A stretch of DNA of 11,979 nt from Alphaproteobacteria bacterium (lineage in GTDB: Bacteria > Pseudomonadota > Alphaproteobacteria > ATCC43930 > CGMCC-115725). Made by a program: the position numbers and the translations under genes. Positions 1 through 6,800 of the stretch are shown here, in pieces (the first letter of the stretch is position 1; each line of letters opens with the position of its first letter). The notes under the pieces were generated by a model. That model was not told where the DNA came from. It worked only from the letters and a program-made list of their open reading frames with translations, and ran no database searches. The stretch is taken from the NCBI GenBank assembly GCA_030039815.1, contig JASHUW010000117.1, positions 1 to 11,979 of the forward strand, in the 5' to 3' direction.

Positions 1-1287
1 CTCGCCGACATCTACGAGCGCGACCGCGCCGCGCTGATGGCGCTCATCATCCGCGAGGGCGGCCGCAACATCCCGGCGGCATTGTCGGAACTGCGCGAGG
101 CCGCCGACTACCTGCGCTACTACGCTGCCCGCGCTCGTGCCGATTTCGCCGCGCCGCTGGCGCTGCCCGGCCCGACCGGCGAACGCAATGCGATCGCGCT
201 ACACGGCCGCGGCGTCTTCGCCTGCATCTCGCCGTGGAACTTTCCGCTGGCGATCTTCACCGGCCAGATCGCCGCGGCGCTTGCCGCCGGCAACGCGGTC
301 ATCGCCAAGCCGGCCGAGCAGACCCCGCTTGTCGCCGCCGCCGCGGTGCGCCGGCTGCAGCAAGCCGGCATTCCCGGCGATGTGCTGCATCTCCTGCCGG
401 GCAGCGGCGAGACCGTCGGCGCCGCGCTCACCGCCGACCACCGCATCGCCGGCGTCGCCTTCACCGGCTCGACCGACACAGCACGCGCGATCAACCTGGC
501 GCTGGCAAAGCGCGACGGCCCGATCATCCCGCTGATCGCCGAGACCGGCGGGCAGAACGCGATGATCGTCGATTCCTCGGCGCTGCCCGAGCAGGTGGTG
601 GCCGACGCGCTGACTTCGGCCTTCGACAGCGCCGGGCAGCGCTGCTCGGCGTTGCGGCTGCTGTATGTGCAGGAAGAGATCGCACCGCGCCTGTTGCCGC
701 TGCTCGCCGGCGCCATGGCCGAGTTGTCGATCGGCGACCCCGCGCTGATCGCGACCGATATCGGCCCGGTGATCGACGCCGAGGCGCGCACCGCGCTCGA
801 AACCCATGCCGAGCGCATCAGCCGCGAGGGGCGGCTGCTCTATCAATGCGCGCTTCCCGCTGGGACGGAGCACGGCACGTTTTTCGCGCCGCGCGCCTTC
901 GAGATCGACCGCGCCAGCCGGCTCACTGGCGAGGTGTTCGGCCCGATCCTGCACGTCATCCGCTGGCGCGCCGACCGGCTCGACCAGGTCATCGACGAGA
1001 TCGCCGCCACCGGGTTCGCGCTGACCCTCGGCATCCACAGCCGCATCGACGACACCGCGCGGCATATCCTCGACCGGCTCGGGGTCGGCAATTCCTATGT
1101 CAACCGCAACATGATCGGCGCGGTGGTCGGGGTGCAGCCGTTTGGCGGCGAGCGCCTGTCGGGCACTGGTCCCAAAGCCGGCGGACCGCGCTATCTCCAT
1201 CGTTTCGCAACCGAGCGCACCGTGTCGACCGACACCACCGCCTCCGGCGGCAACGCGACGCTGCTGTCGTTGAACGAGGAGCGTTGA
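1..1287 (+). CDS. putA: Bifunctional proline dehydrogenase / L-glutamate gamma-semialdehyde dehydrogenase PutA, C-terminal part (5' end outside window)
   Basis: This is the aldehyde dehydrogenase half of PutA, which oxidises glutamate semialdehyde, formed from proline, to glutamate with NAD+. The frame is open from base 1, and 428 residues are visible before the TGA at 1285-1287. Visible motifs (window residue numbers) are the NAD-fold segment ISPWNFPLAIF near 75, FTGS near 154, the general-base Glu in AETGGQ near 181 and the nucleophile Cys in SAGQRCSALR at residue 215 (codon 643-645). The end, PFGG..LSGTGPKAGGP followed by TASGGNATLLSL, is typical of PutA rather than of a single-domain P5C dehydrogenase. 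The usual GEGLSGTGPK reads GERLSGTGPK here. Alphaproteobacterial PutA is about 1000 residues or more, so the proline dehydrogenase domain should lie left of the window. The ATG at 37 is internal, because the family homology continues upstream of it. The protein ends soon after the catalytic domain, so it has no long C-terminal extension. A single-domain dehydrogenase is the less likely alternative. Confidence 0.93.
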   Translation, partial: LADIYERDRAALMALIIREGGRNIPAALSELREAADYLRYYAARARADFAAPLALPGPTGERNAIALHGRGVFACISPWNFPLAIFTGQIAAALAAGNAVIAKPAEQTPLVAAAAVRRLQQAGIPGDVLHLLPGSGETVGAALTADHRIAGVAFTGSTDTARAINLALAKRDGPIIPLIAETGGQNAMIVDSSALPEQVVADALTSAFDSAGQRCSALRLLYVQEEIAPRLLPLLAGAMAELSIGDPALIATDIGPVIDAEARTALETHAERISREGRLLYQCALPAGTEHGTFFAPRAFEIDRASRLTGEVFGPILHVIRWRADRLDQVIDEIAATGFALTLGIHSRIDDTARHILDRLGVGNSYVNRNMIGAVVGVQPFGGERLSGTGPKAGGPRYLHRFATERTVSTDTTASGGNATLLSLNEER

Positions 1288-1343
1288 CCGGCAAGCGCCG
1301 CATCGCCTCAATACGCGCATCGTTTCAACAAGGTGCTACGCCG

Positions 1344-2531
1344 ATGCCCGACCAGCCCGCCGCCATGCCGCTCGCCCGCTTCAAGGTGCTCGACCTGACC
1401 CGCGTGCGCGCCGGCCCGACTTGCGTCCGCCAGCTCGCCGATTGGGGCGCGCAGGTCATCAAGATCGAGGCGCCACCCTCGCCCGGCGAAGGGCTCGGCG
1501 GCCCGCGCCTCGGCCCCGATTTCCAGAATTTGCACCGCAACAAGCGCAGCCTGACGCTCGACCTCAAATCGGCCGATGGATTGGAGATCTTTCGCAAGCT
1601 GGTGCGCGATGCCGATGTCGTGGTCGAGAACTACCGGCCCGACGTCAAGGAGCGGCTCGGCATCGATTACCCGGCGCTGAAGGCGATCAACCCGCGGCTC
1701 GTCTATGCCAGCATCTCCGGCTTTGGCCAGAGCGGCCCCTATCGCGACCGGCCCGGCTTCGACCAGATCGCGCAGGGCATGGGCGGCCTGATGTCGATCA
1801 CCGGGCTACCAGGCCAAGGCCCGGTGCGCGTCGGCATCCCGGTCGCCGATCTGTCGGCGGGCATCTTTACCGCGATGGGCATCCTCGTCGCGCTGCTCGA
1901 ACGCGAGGTGTCGGGCGAGGGCCAATGGGTTGAGAGCTCGCTGCTCGCGGCGCAGATCGCGATGCTCGACTTCCAGGGCGCGCGCTGGACCATCGCCCAC
2001 GAGGTGCCCGAGCAGGCCGGCAACGACCACCCGACCAGCATCCCGACGGGCGTGTTCCAGACCAGCGACGGCTATATCAACATCGCGTCGGCCGGCGACG
2101 AGATTTTCGGCCGGCTGTGCAAGGCGCTCGACCAGCCGGAACTGGCGCAGCATCCCGACTACAAGACCGGCAAGTCGCGCTCGGACAATCGCAAGGCGCT
2201 CAATGCGGCGATCGAGGCGGTCACCAGAACGCGCACCAGCGCCGAGTGGATCGACCGGCTCAACAACGCCGGCGTACCGTCAGGCCCGATCTACAGGATG
2301 AACGAGGTCTTCGCCGACCCACAGGTCAAGCATCTCGGCATCGCGCAGCGGGTGCACCACAAGACGCTCGGCGATATCGAGCTGATCGGCCAGGCGGTCA
2401 CTCTGAGCCGCACCCCGAGCCGGCTCAAGACCGCCAGCCCCGACGCCGGCGAGCACACCGACGCGATTCTCGGCGAATTGGGCTACAGCGCCGGCGACAT
2501 CGCGGCCCTCAAAAGCAAGGGCGTGGTGTGA
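1344..2531 (+). CDS. Family III (CaiB/BaiF) CoA transferase
   Basis: A 395-residue protein of the family III CoA transferases, which move CoA between organic acids through an aspartyl-CoA intermediate. Its length is typical. The N-terminal LDLTRVRAGPTCVRQLADWGAQVIK is a family-specific nucleotide-fold segment, followed by NKRSLTLDL (66-74), VVVENYRP (92-99), the YASISGFGQSGPY stretch (121-133) and GILVALLERE (179-188). Asp169, in PVADLSAG, sits where the formyl-CoA transferase family has its catalytic Asp. The C-terminal half has the usual IPTGVFQTSDGYINIA and GVPSGPIY segments. The start ATG at 1344 is preceded by AAGGTG (1330-1335), 8 nt upstream; further upstream the frame is only a shadow of putA. 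The gene follows putA by 56 bp with no evident terminator, so read-through is possible. Its stop (2529-2531) lies one base from the stop of the convergent permease gene. The acid substrate cannot be read from sequence. The family is certain, and the 2-methylacyl-CoA racemase subtype is not excluded. Confidence 0.93.
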   Translation: MPDQPAAMPLARFKVLDLTRVRAGPTCVRQLADWGAQVIKIEAPPSPGEGLGGPRLGPDFQNLHRNKRSLTLDLKSADGLEIFRKLVRDADVVVENYRPDVKERLGIDYPALKAINPRLVYASISGFGQSGPYRDRPGFDQIAQGMGGLMSITGLPGQGPVRVGIPVADLSAGIFTAMGILVALLEREVSGEGQWVESSLLAAQIAMLDFQGARWTIAHEVPEQAGNDHPTSIPTGVFQTSDGYINIASAGDEIFGRLCKALDQPELAQHPDYKTGKSRSDNRKALNAAIEAVTRTRTSAEWIDRLNNAGVPSGPIYRMNEVFADPQVKHLGIAQRVHHKTLGDIELIGQAVTLSRTPSRLKTASPDAGEHTDAILGELGYSAGDIAALKSKGVV

Positions 2532-2532
2532 A

Positions 2533-3381
2533 TTAAGTTCGCCCCGGCTCGCGCGGGTCGAAGCGCTGGAGGAGCGCATCGCCCAGGAGATTGCACGCGA
2601 TCACCGTCAGAAAGATCATCGCGCCCGGATAAATCGCCAGGAGCGGTGACGATGAGATCAGCTCCTCGGCGTTCGACAGCATGCTGCCCCAGCTGGCGAG
2701 CGGCGGCTGGACGCCGAGCCCCAAAAAGCTCAGCACCGATTCCAACAGGATGATGTCGCCGACCGAGAGGGTCGTCGCCACCACCAGCGGCGCCATCACA
2801 TTGGGCAGGATATGGCGCCACAGAATATGCGGCACGCCCGCCCCGAGGCTCTGCGCCGCCCGCACGAAATCGCGGCTTTTCGTCACCAGCGTCGCGCCAC
2901 GCACCAGCCGCGCCGCCGTGGTCCACACCACCAGCACCGCCAGCACGACGATGCGCATGAGGCTGACTCCCGACGATTCCGCCAGGCTGCGTGAAATTCC
3001 GATTTTATGCAGGTCGAGCGCCGCCAGCACGATCAACAGCGGCAGCAACGGCAGCGCGATCACCCCGTCCGCCAGGCGCATCAGCACCCGGTCGGTCCAG
3101 CCGCCGAGATAGCCGGCGGCAAGGCCCACCGCCGTGCCGACGGCCGCCGCCGCGAGTGCCGCTGCGATGCCGATGGTCAGCGAGACGCGCCCGCCCTCCA
3201 TGAGCCGCAGCATCAGATCGCGGCCCAGCTCGTCGGTGCCGAGCGGGTGCGCCGCCGACGGCGCGGCGAACCGGTGCAGCAGATCGACCGCGGCCGGGTC
3301 GCCGCCGAGGAGATGCGCAGCAAACGGTCCGGTGAGCGACGCCACGGCAATAAGCGCGAGCAGGAATGCCGGCAGCCTCAC
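2533..3381 (-). CDS. ABC importer permease, DppC/OppC type
   Basis: A 282-residue inner-membrane permease, the second of two that form the pore of a peptide/nickel/opine-type ABC importer. It has an N-terminal hydrophobic segment, then HPLGTDELGRD (45-55), a diagnostic DppC/OppC motif. The membrane core follows, with the ATPase-docking EAA loop at about 173-194 (RAAQSLGA then ILPN) and the family endings SFLGLGVQPPLASWGSML (218-235) and NLLGDALLQRFDPR. The start is the GTG at 3379-3381, which overlaps the TGA of the upstream permease gene as GTGA. That indicates translational coupling, and it is the only start that keeps the normal family length. The frame stays open up to 4125, but that upstream part is a shadow of the dppB-like gene. 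The protein is slightly short at the N-terminus for DppC (about 300 residues is usual). The gene converges on the CoA transferase gene, with one base between the two stops and no hairpin, so transcripts from the two strands probably overlap. Confidence 0.93.
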   Translation of the reverse strand: MRLPAFLLALIAVASLTGPFAAHLLGGDPAAVDLLHRFAAPSAAHPLGTDELGRDLMLRLMEGGRVSLTIGIAAALAAAAVGTAVGLAAGYLGGWTDRVLMRLADGVIALPLLPLLIVLAALDLHKIGISRSLAESSGVSLMRIVVLAVLVVWTTAARLVRGATLVTKSRDFVRAAQSLGAGVPHILWRHILPNVMAPLVVATTLSVGDIILLESVLSFLGLGVQPPLASWGSMLSNAEELISSSPLLAIYPGAMIFLTVIACNLLGDALLQRFDPREPGRT

Positions 3382-4331
3382 TGGTAGCTCACCCTGGGGT
3401 CGAGCCAGGCATAAGCGAGGTCTGCCGCCAAATTGGCGAGCATCGTCACCGCCGTCGCCAACAGCAACGCGGCGAGGGCGAGATTGTAGTCGTTGCCCAT
3501 CACTGCATCGAAGATCAGCTTGCCCATGCCGGGATAGGCGAACATCTCCTCGGTGACGAGCGCGCCCGACACCAGCGTCCCGAACGACAGCGCGAGAATC
3601 GTGGCGACGGGCACCATGGCGCTGCGCAGCGCATGTCGCCAGACGACCCGCGCCTCGCTCGCTCCTTTGGCGCGCGCGGTGCGGATATGGTCCTGGCCGA
3701 GCGCATCGCGCATCGCGGCGCGGATATAGCGGGTGTAGCCGCCGATACTTGCGATGACCAGCGTCACCACGGGCAGCAGAAGATGCTGCAGTTGGTCGGC
3801 TAGATCGCCGTTCTCGCCGCCGCCCGTGCCGCTTGCCGGCAGCCAGCCGAGCCCTTCGGCGAAGATCAGAATGAGGATCAGCGCCAGCCAGAAGGTCGGC
3901 AGCGACACCCCGGCAAAGCAGGCGAGGTTGACCACGCCGTCGAACCGGGTGCGCGGGCGACGCGCCGCCGCGATGCCGAGGCCGAGCGAGGCGGCGAAGG
4001 CGATCGCGAAACTCGACCCCATGAGGATCAACGAGTTGCCCAGCCGGGGCAGCAAAGTCGCCGCGACCGGCGTCAGGAAGAGCCGCGAATAGCCAAGATC
4101 GCCATGCAGCGCCGCCTGCGCCCACGCAAGGTAGCGCTCGATCAGCGGCCGATCGACGCCGTAGAGCACCTTGAGCCGGGCGATGTCGGCCGAGGTCAGA
4201 TGCGGGTCGGCACCGAGCATCAAATCGATTGGATCGCCAGGCATCAGCCCGATCAGCGCGTAGATCACAAACGACATCAGCACCAGCATCGCCGCAATCT
4301 CGATAAGCCGGATGGCGGTGAAGCGGATCAC
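3378..4331 (-). CDS. ABC importer permease, DppB/OppB type
   Basis: A 317-residue inner-membrane permease, partner of the DppC-type protein encoded next to it. The first membrane helix is at about 8-30, then MPGDP, the YGVDRPLIERY segment (57-67) and LHGDLGYS typical of DppB. The core helices follow, with the EAA loop at about 216-242 (ARAKGASEARVVWRHALR), FAYPGMGKL (264-272) and the DPRVSY ending. The start is taken as the GTG at 4329-4331. It gives the normal N-terminus IRFTAIRLIEI, and between it and the in-frame stop codon near 4397 no ATG occurs in frame. No convincing ribosome site is seen directly ahead; a GGGG run lies about 20 nt upstream, and the nearby ATGACGATG is out of frame and ends in a stop. 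The gene follows the binding-protein gene by 136 bp containing the hairpin block, and overlaps the next permease gene by 4 nt. Substrate class (peptide, nickel, opine, glycoside) cannot be told from the permeases. Confidence 0.94.
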   Translation of the reverse strand: MIRFTAIRLIEIAAMLVLMSFVIYALIGLMPGDPIDLMLGADPHLTSADIARLKVLYGVDRPLIERYLAWAQAALHGDLGYSRLFLTPVAATLLPRLGNSLILMGSSFAIAFAASLGLGIAAARRPRTRFDGVVNLACFAGVSLPTFWLALILILIFAEGLGWLPASGTGGGENGDLADQLQHLLLPVVTLVIASIGGYTRYIRAAMRDALGQDHIRTARAKGASEARVVWRHALRSAMVPVATILALSFGTLVSGALVTEEMFAYPGMGKLIFDAVMGNDYNLALAALLLATAVTMLANLAADLAYAWLDPRVSYQ

Positions 4332-4355
4332 GCCGCCAACATCGTCATTTCCCCT

Positions 4356-4425
4356 TGGTCGGACTTGATCCGACCATCCACGAATAAGCGGAAGTTATTC
4401 GTAGACCCCCGGGTCAAGCCCGGGG
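4356..4425. repeat. Block of three consecutive palindromes (REP/BIME-like) inside the transporter operon
   Basis: Three perfect hairpins follow one another in the 136-bp gap between the binding-protein and permease genes. Hairpin 1 pairs TGGTCGGA (4356-4363) with TCCGACCA (4369-4376) around the loop CTTGA. Hairpin 2 pairs ACGAATAA (4380-4387) with TTATTCGT (4395-4402) around a 7-nt loop. Hairpin 3 pairs CCCCGGG (4407-4413) with CCCGGGG (4419-4425) around the loop TCAAG. The loops of 1 and 3 are reverse complements of each other and their stems are similar, so the outer units form an inverted pair around the central hairpin. This is the layout of a mosaic interspersed element. From knowledge of REP elements, such blocks act as RNA stabilisers, partial terminators or protein-binding sites. 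A typical terminator is unlikely because there is no T run on either side. Confidence 0.8.
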
Positions 4426-4467
4426 TAGGCGAGTTTGAAAAGCGTCTAAATGGATTGGGGCCCCGTC

Positions 4468-6174
4468 TCACTTCGCCTCGCCCCAGTCGGTCGACCACAG
4501 CGTCGTCGGGTACTGGTTGCCGGTCGGCCGCACACCGGTTAGCCATTTCGGTAGGATGTACGCGTCCGAGCGGAAATAGAGCGGCAACGACGGCAGATCG
4601 GTCGCGTAAAGCTGCTGCGCCTTGGCCCAGAGCTGCTTGCGCCTGTCGGGATCGAGCTCGACCTCGAGCGCGTCGATCAGGCGGTCCATCTCCGGGCTCT
4701 TGTAATCGACCAGGTTTTCGCCGGCATACCCGTTGGCCTCAGTTGGCACCTCGTCGGAACGAAAGATGGAACGCGGCGAGTTTTCCGGCGCGCTCATCCA
4801 GGCATACATCGCCAGGTCGAAATGGCGATGCGGCAAAGTCTCGCCAAACAGCACGCGCGCCGGCTCGTTGTGGATGCGGATATCGACGCCGATCTCCTTC
4901 CACTGGCTTTGCAGCACCTGCTCCACGAGCTCACGCGAGCGGTTGCCGGCCGTGGTGGCGAGCTCGAAGGACAAGGTCTTGCCGTCGCTGTTCTTGCGCG
5001 GCCCGTCGGATTGCGCGTGCCAGCCCGCTTCTTCCAGCAGCTCTTTGGCGCGGGCCGGATCGTAAGGATATTTGGCAACGTCGCCGGTGTAGCCGGCGTC
5101 GAGCGGCTCGACAAAGCTGTCGGCGACTGCTTGTTTGCCGGCGAACAGCGTCTTGACCAGCGTCGCGCGGTCGATGCCTCTCAGCAGCGCTTCGCGCACC
5201 CGCCGGTCGGCAAGCGCCGGGTTGTCGAGGTTGCAATCGACATGCTCAAAGGTCAGGCCCGGCTTGTAGATGATGTTGTAATCGTGGCCGTGCCGCTGAT
5301 CGAAGGCTAGCGCCTCATCGAGCGGCAAGCCGACCTCGCCGGCAATCATGTTGATTGTGCCCGAGAGCAGATTGGCCTCGAGCGCCGCCGAGTTCTCGAT
5401 CGCGCGGATCGTGATTCGCTTGAAATACGGCACCGGCCCCGCCCAATGCGGGTTCGACTCGAGCACGATATGCGAACCCGCTACGAACTCGCTGATCCGA
5501 TAAGGGCCATTGTAGAGGCCGGGATTGGTCGGGTCGGTAGCGTAGAGCGTGCGCACCTTGTACTGCACCGGATCGGCGAAGGCCGCCCGTTCGAGATGCG
5601 CCGGGAGCAAGACGAAATCATCGATCGCAGCGTAGTTGAAGGACAGCCGGTCCCAGTGGAGAGTGAAGGTCTTGTCGTCCTTCACGTCAACGCCAAGGAT
5701 CTCCCGGTACATCTCGGCATTGGCGACCGCGCTCTGTTTGTTGCGGCCAAATTCGTAGGTGAATTTGACGTCGTCGGTGGTGACCGGGACACCGTCGGCC
5801 CACATCGCGTCGGGACGAATTGTGTAGGTGAGATCGACTCCCGCCTTGCCATCAGGCAGCTGGGTCTTGACCGCGCGCCCGTTGTCGAAGGACGGAAGCT
5901 CGGTGCACAACAGGCAGACGAGTTTCCAATCGGCATCGAACACCGTGAACGGTCTTAACGCGAAACCCAGCACATAGCTCTTCGCTGCAACGGCCTCCAA
6001 ATTCGGGTTGAGAGCCGGCGGAAACTGGACAATGCCGATCGTCAACTGGTCGTGAGCCATGGCCGGCGCCCACGGCAAGATGAGTGGGAAGAGCGCCAGG
6101 ACAAACCATCCCCGCGAACGCCGCGGAGGCGCGCTCGCCCGCCGGCATTCACGAGAAACGTCAGTTGCGTACAT
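4468..6174 (-). CDS. ABC importer solute-binding protein, SBP family 5 (peptide/nickel type)
   Basis: A 568-residue periplasmic binding protein that captures the substrate and delivers it to the two permeases encoded downstream. The N-terminus has basic residues (RRSRG, 18-22), a hydrophobic core (23-38) and the site APAMA before HDQ, giving predicted cleavage after Ala40. Family 5 marks are WADGVPVTTDDVKFTYEF (125-142), the NGPYRISEF segment (222-230), RRVREALLRGIDRATLV (324-340) and YDPARAKELLEEAGW (371-385). Length is normal. The start ATG at 6172-6174 gives a slightly long basic region before the signal core. It has only a weak purine-rich site (GGGGC about 10 nt upstream), but no internal ATG keeps the signal peptide. 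The frame is open to 6525, but that extension reads through a non-coding region with a promoter and palindromes. This is the first gene of the importer operon. A Cys pair (87 and 90) lies in the mature protein. The ligand is unknown. Confidence 0.93.
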   Translation of the reverse strand: MYATDVSRECRRASAPPRRSRGWFVLALFPLILPWAPAMAHDQLTIGIVQFPPALNPNLEAVAAKSYVLGFALRPFTVFDADWKLVCLLCTELPSFDNGRAVKTQLPDGKAGVDLTYTIRPDAMWADGVPVTTDDVKFTYEFGRNKQSAVANAEMYREILGVDVKDDKTFTLHWDRLSFNYAAIDDFVLLPAHLERAAFADPVQYKVRTLYATDPTNPGLYNGPYRISEFVAGSHIVLESNPHWAGPVPYFKRITIRAIENSAALEANLLSGTINMIAGEVGLPLDEALAFDQRHGHDYNIIYKPGLTFEHVDCNLDNPALADRRVREALLRGIDRATLVKTLFAGKQAVADSFVEPLDAGYTGDVAKYPYDPARAKELLEEAGWHAQSDGPRKNSDGKTLSFELATTAGNRSRELVEQVLQSQWKEIGVDIRIHNEPARVLFGETLPHRHFDLAMYAWMSAPENSPRSIFRSDEVPTEANGYAGENLVDYKSPEMDRLIDALEVELDPDRRKQLWAKAQQLYATDLPSLPLYFRSDAYILPKWLTGVRPTGNQYPTTLWSTDWGEAK

Positions 6175-6184
6175 CGGCCGCGCC

Positions 6185-6203
6185 CCAAGTGCTTGAAACT
6201 TGG
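6185..6203. promoter_or_regulatory. Short inverted repeat overlapping the -35 element, candidate operator
   Basis: CCAAGT (6185-6190) and ACTTGG (6198-6203) form an inverted repeat with a 7-nt centre. It covers the candidate -35 TTGAAA of the plus-strand promoter and ends 11 bp from the start codon of the minus-strand binding-protein gene. That position would suit a repressor acting on either gene. A 6-bp arm is short enough to occur by chance, and no known regulator motif is recognised. Confidence 0.3.
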
Positions 6204-6220
6204 TTATAGTGGGACATAAT
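6193..6220 (+). promoter_or_regulatory. Candidate sigma70 promoter for the Met/His-rich protein gene
   Basis: TTGAAA (6193-6198) and CATAAT (6215-6220) each match five of six consensus positions, with a 16-bp spacer. Transcription would start near 6227 and give an untranslated leader of about 150 nt before the ATG at 6380. The leader would contain the palindromes at 6266-6298. No comparably good promoter was found on the minus strand for the divergent binding-protein gene; a TATTAT overlaps this -10 on the opposite strand but has no fitting -35. Confidence 0.55.
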
Positions 6221-6265
6221 ATCCGGCGCCGGCGGGGTCGGATACGCGACACGACAGGTTGCGTG

Positions 6266-6298
6266 TTCGTCGGAACGAAACAACGAGTGCGTTGTTTC
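6266..6298. repeat. Two overlapping palindromes in the divergent intergenic region / predicted leader
   Basis: GAAACAACG (6277-6285) and CGTTGTTTC (6290-6298) form a perfect 9-bp inverted repeat with a 4-nt centre (AGTG). Partly overlapping it, TTCGT (6266-6270) and ACGAA (6275-6279) form a second hairpin with the loop CGGA. Both cannot form fully at once, because GAA at 6277-6279 belongs to both. In RNA this could be a two-state leader of the downstream gene. In DNA the 22-bp palindrome could be a dimer-binding operator. There is no T run, so the first does not look like an intrinsic terminator. Confidence 0.6.
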
Positions 6299-6379
6299 AA
6301 TCGAAGGCTCGCCGCCCTCAGGATGAGCACGCCGTAGCCAGTAGTGTCGAACCCGGAACTGCCATAGAGGACAACAAGC

Positions 6380-6742
6380 ATGAAACATCTCTTGACTGGC
6401 GTCGCCATGGCCGCGGCCCTCGCGATCGCCGCCCCGGTTTGGGCGCAGAGCACCCCGTCATCTTCCACCCCTCCGGCGACGCCTGCCGCTCCGGCGAAGC
6501 CGATGGCTGCCAAGCCGATGACCATGAAGAAGCCGATGCATCACATGGCGATGCATCATCACCGTATGAGCGCAGGCGACCAGATGACCGAGCAGCTCAA
6601 TCAGCAAGAGCTGCAGCGCATCATGGGCGGCGGAGCCCCGGCGCCCGCGCCGATGACCCCAGGCGGCAACAATCCGACCAGCGGCTCTGCCGGTCCGTTC
6701 GCACCCGCCGGCTCCGCTCCGCCACCGCCGGCTCAGAAGTAA
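6380..6742 (+). CDS. Small secreted Met/His/Pro-rich protein, function unknown (possible metal binder)
   Basis: A 120-residue protein. Residues 1-22 are a clear signal peptide (MKHLL, hydrophobic core, cleavage after APVWA), so the mature chain of about 98 residues should be periplasmic or outside the cell. It begins with a Ser/Pro/Ala-rich linker. Residues 42-63 then hold seven Met and five His, including MHHMAMHHHRM (53-63), in a setting with no Cys. A more ordered acidic/polar stretch follows, SAGDQMTEQLNQQELQRIM (64-82), and the tail is low-complexity Ala/Pro/Gly. Met/His clusters in exported proteins often bind Cu(I), Cu(II), Ni or Zn, so metal binding is a reasonable inference but is not shown. 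The start is well supported by AGAGGA about 8 nt upstream. The gene has a candidate promoter at 6193-6220 and a terminator at 6771-6792, so it looks monocistronic. It diverges from the ABC binding-protein gene. I do not recognise a named family. Confidence 0.85.
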   Translation: MKHLLTGVAMAAALAIAAPVWAQSTPSSSTPPATPAAPAKPMAAKPMTMKKPMHHMAMHHHRMSAGDQMTEQLNQQELQRIMGGGAPAPAPMTPGGNNPTSGSAGPFAPAGSAPPPPAQK

Positions 6743-6770
6743 CTTCAATCTCGATACCGTCGATGAAGCG

Positions 6771-6800
6771 CAAGGGGGCCTCGGCCCCCTTGTTGCTTTC
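6771..6800 (+). terminator. Intrinsic terminator of the Met/His-rich protein gene
   Basis: CAAGGGGGCC (6771-6780) and GGCCCCCTTG (6783-6792) are perfect reverse complements separated by TC. In RNA this gives a 9-bp GC-rich stem with a tetraloop. TTGCTTTC follows, a moderately T-rich tail. It begins 28 bp after the TAA at 6740-6742. The opposite strand has A-rich DNA only beyond 6813, so action is mainly on the plus strand. Confidence 0.85.

Noticed and set aside
199..1320. Minus-strand open reading frame of 373 codons across putA
   Set aside because: It is antisense to the conserved dehydrogenase domain, has a skewed composition and no domain; a GC-rich shadow.
3382..4125. N-terminal extension of the DppC-type permease frame
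   Set aside because: The frame is open, but this part overlaps the DppB-type gene in another frame and reads as Arg/Ala-rich nonsense; the GTGA overlap start at 3379-3381 restores the family length.
4104..5156. Plus-strand frame of 350 codons over the hairpin block and binding-protein gene
   Set aside because: It is antisense to two well-supported genes, crosses the palindrome block and has no recognisable motif.
6223..6232. Palindrome CCGGCGCCGG in the divergent region
   Set aside because: Short GC palindromes are common by chance in DNA of this composition, and it has no link to a start or promoter element.
6277..6298. Perfect 9-bp hairpin read as an intrinsic terminator
   Set aside because: It is not GC-rich and has no T run on either strand; an operator or leader structure fits better.
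6175..6525. N-terminal extension of the binding-protein frame
   Set aside because: The upstream frame crosses the promoter, the palindromes and the start of the divergent gene, and would bury the signal peptide; the ATG at 6172-6174 is preferred.
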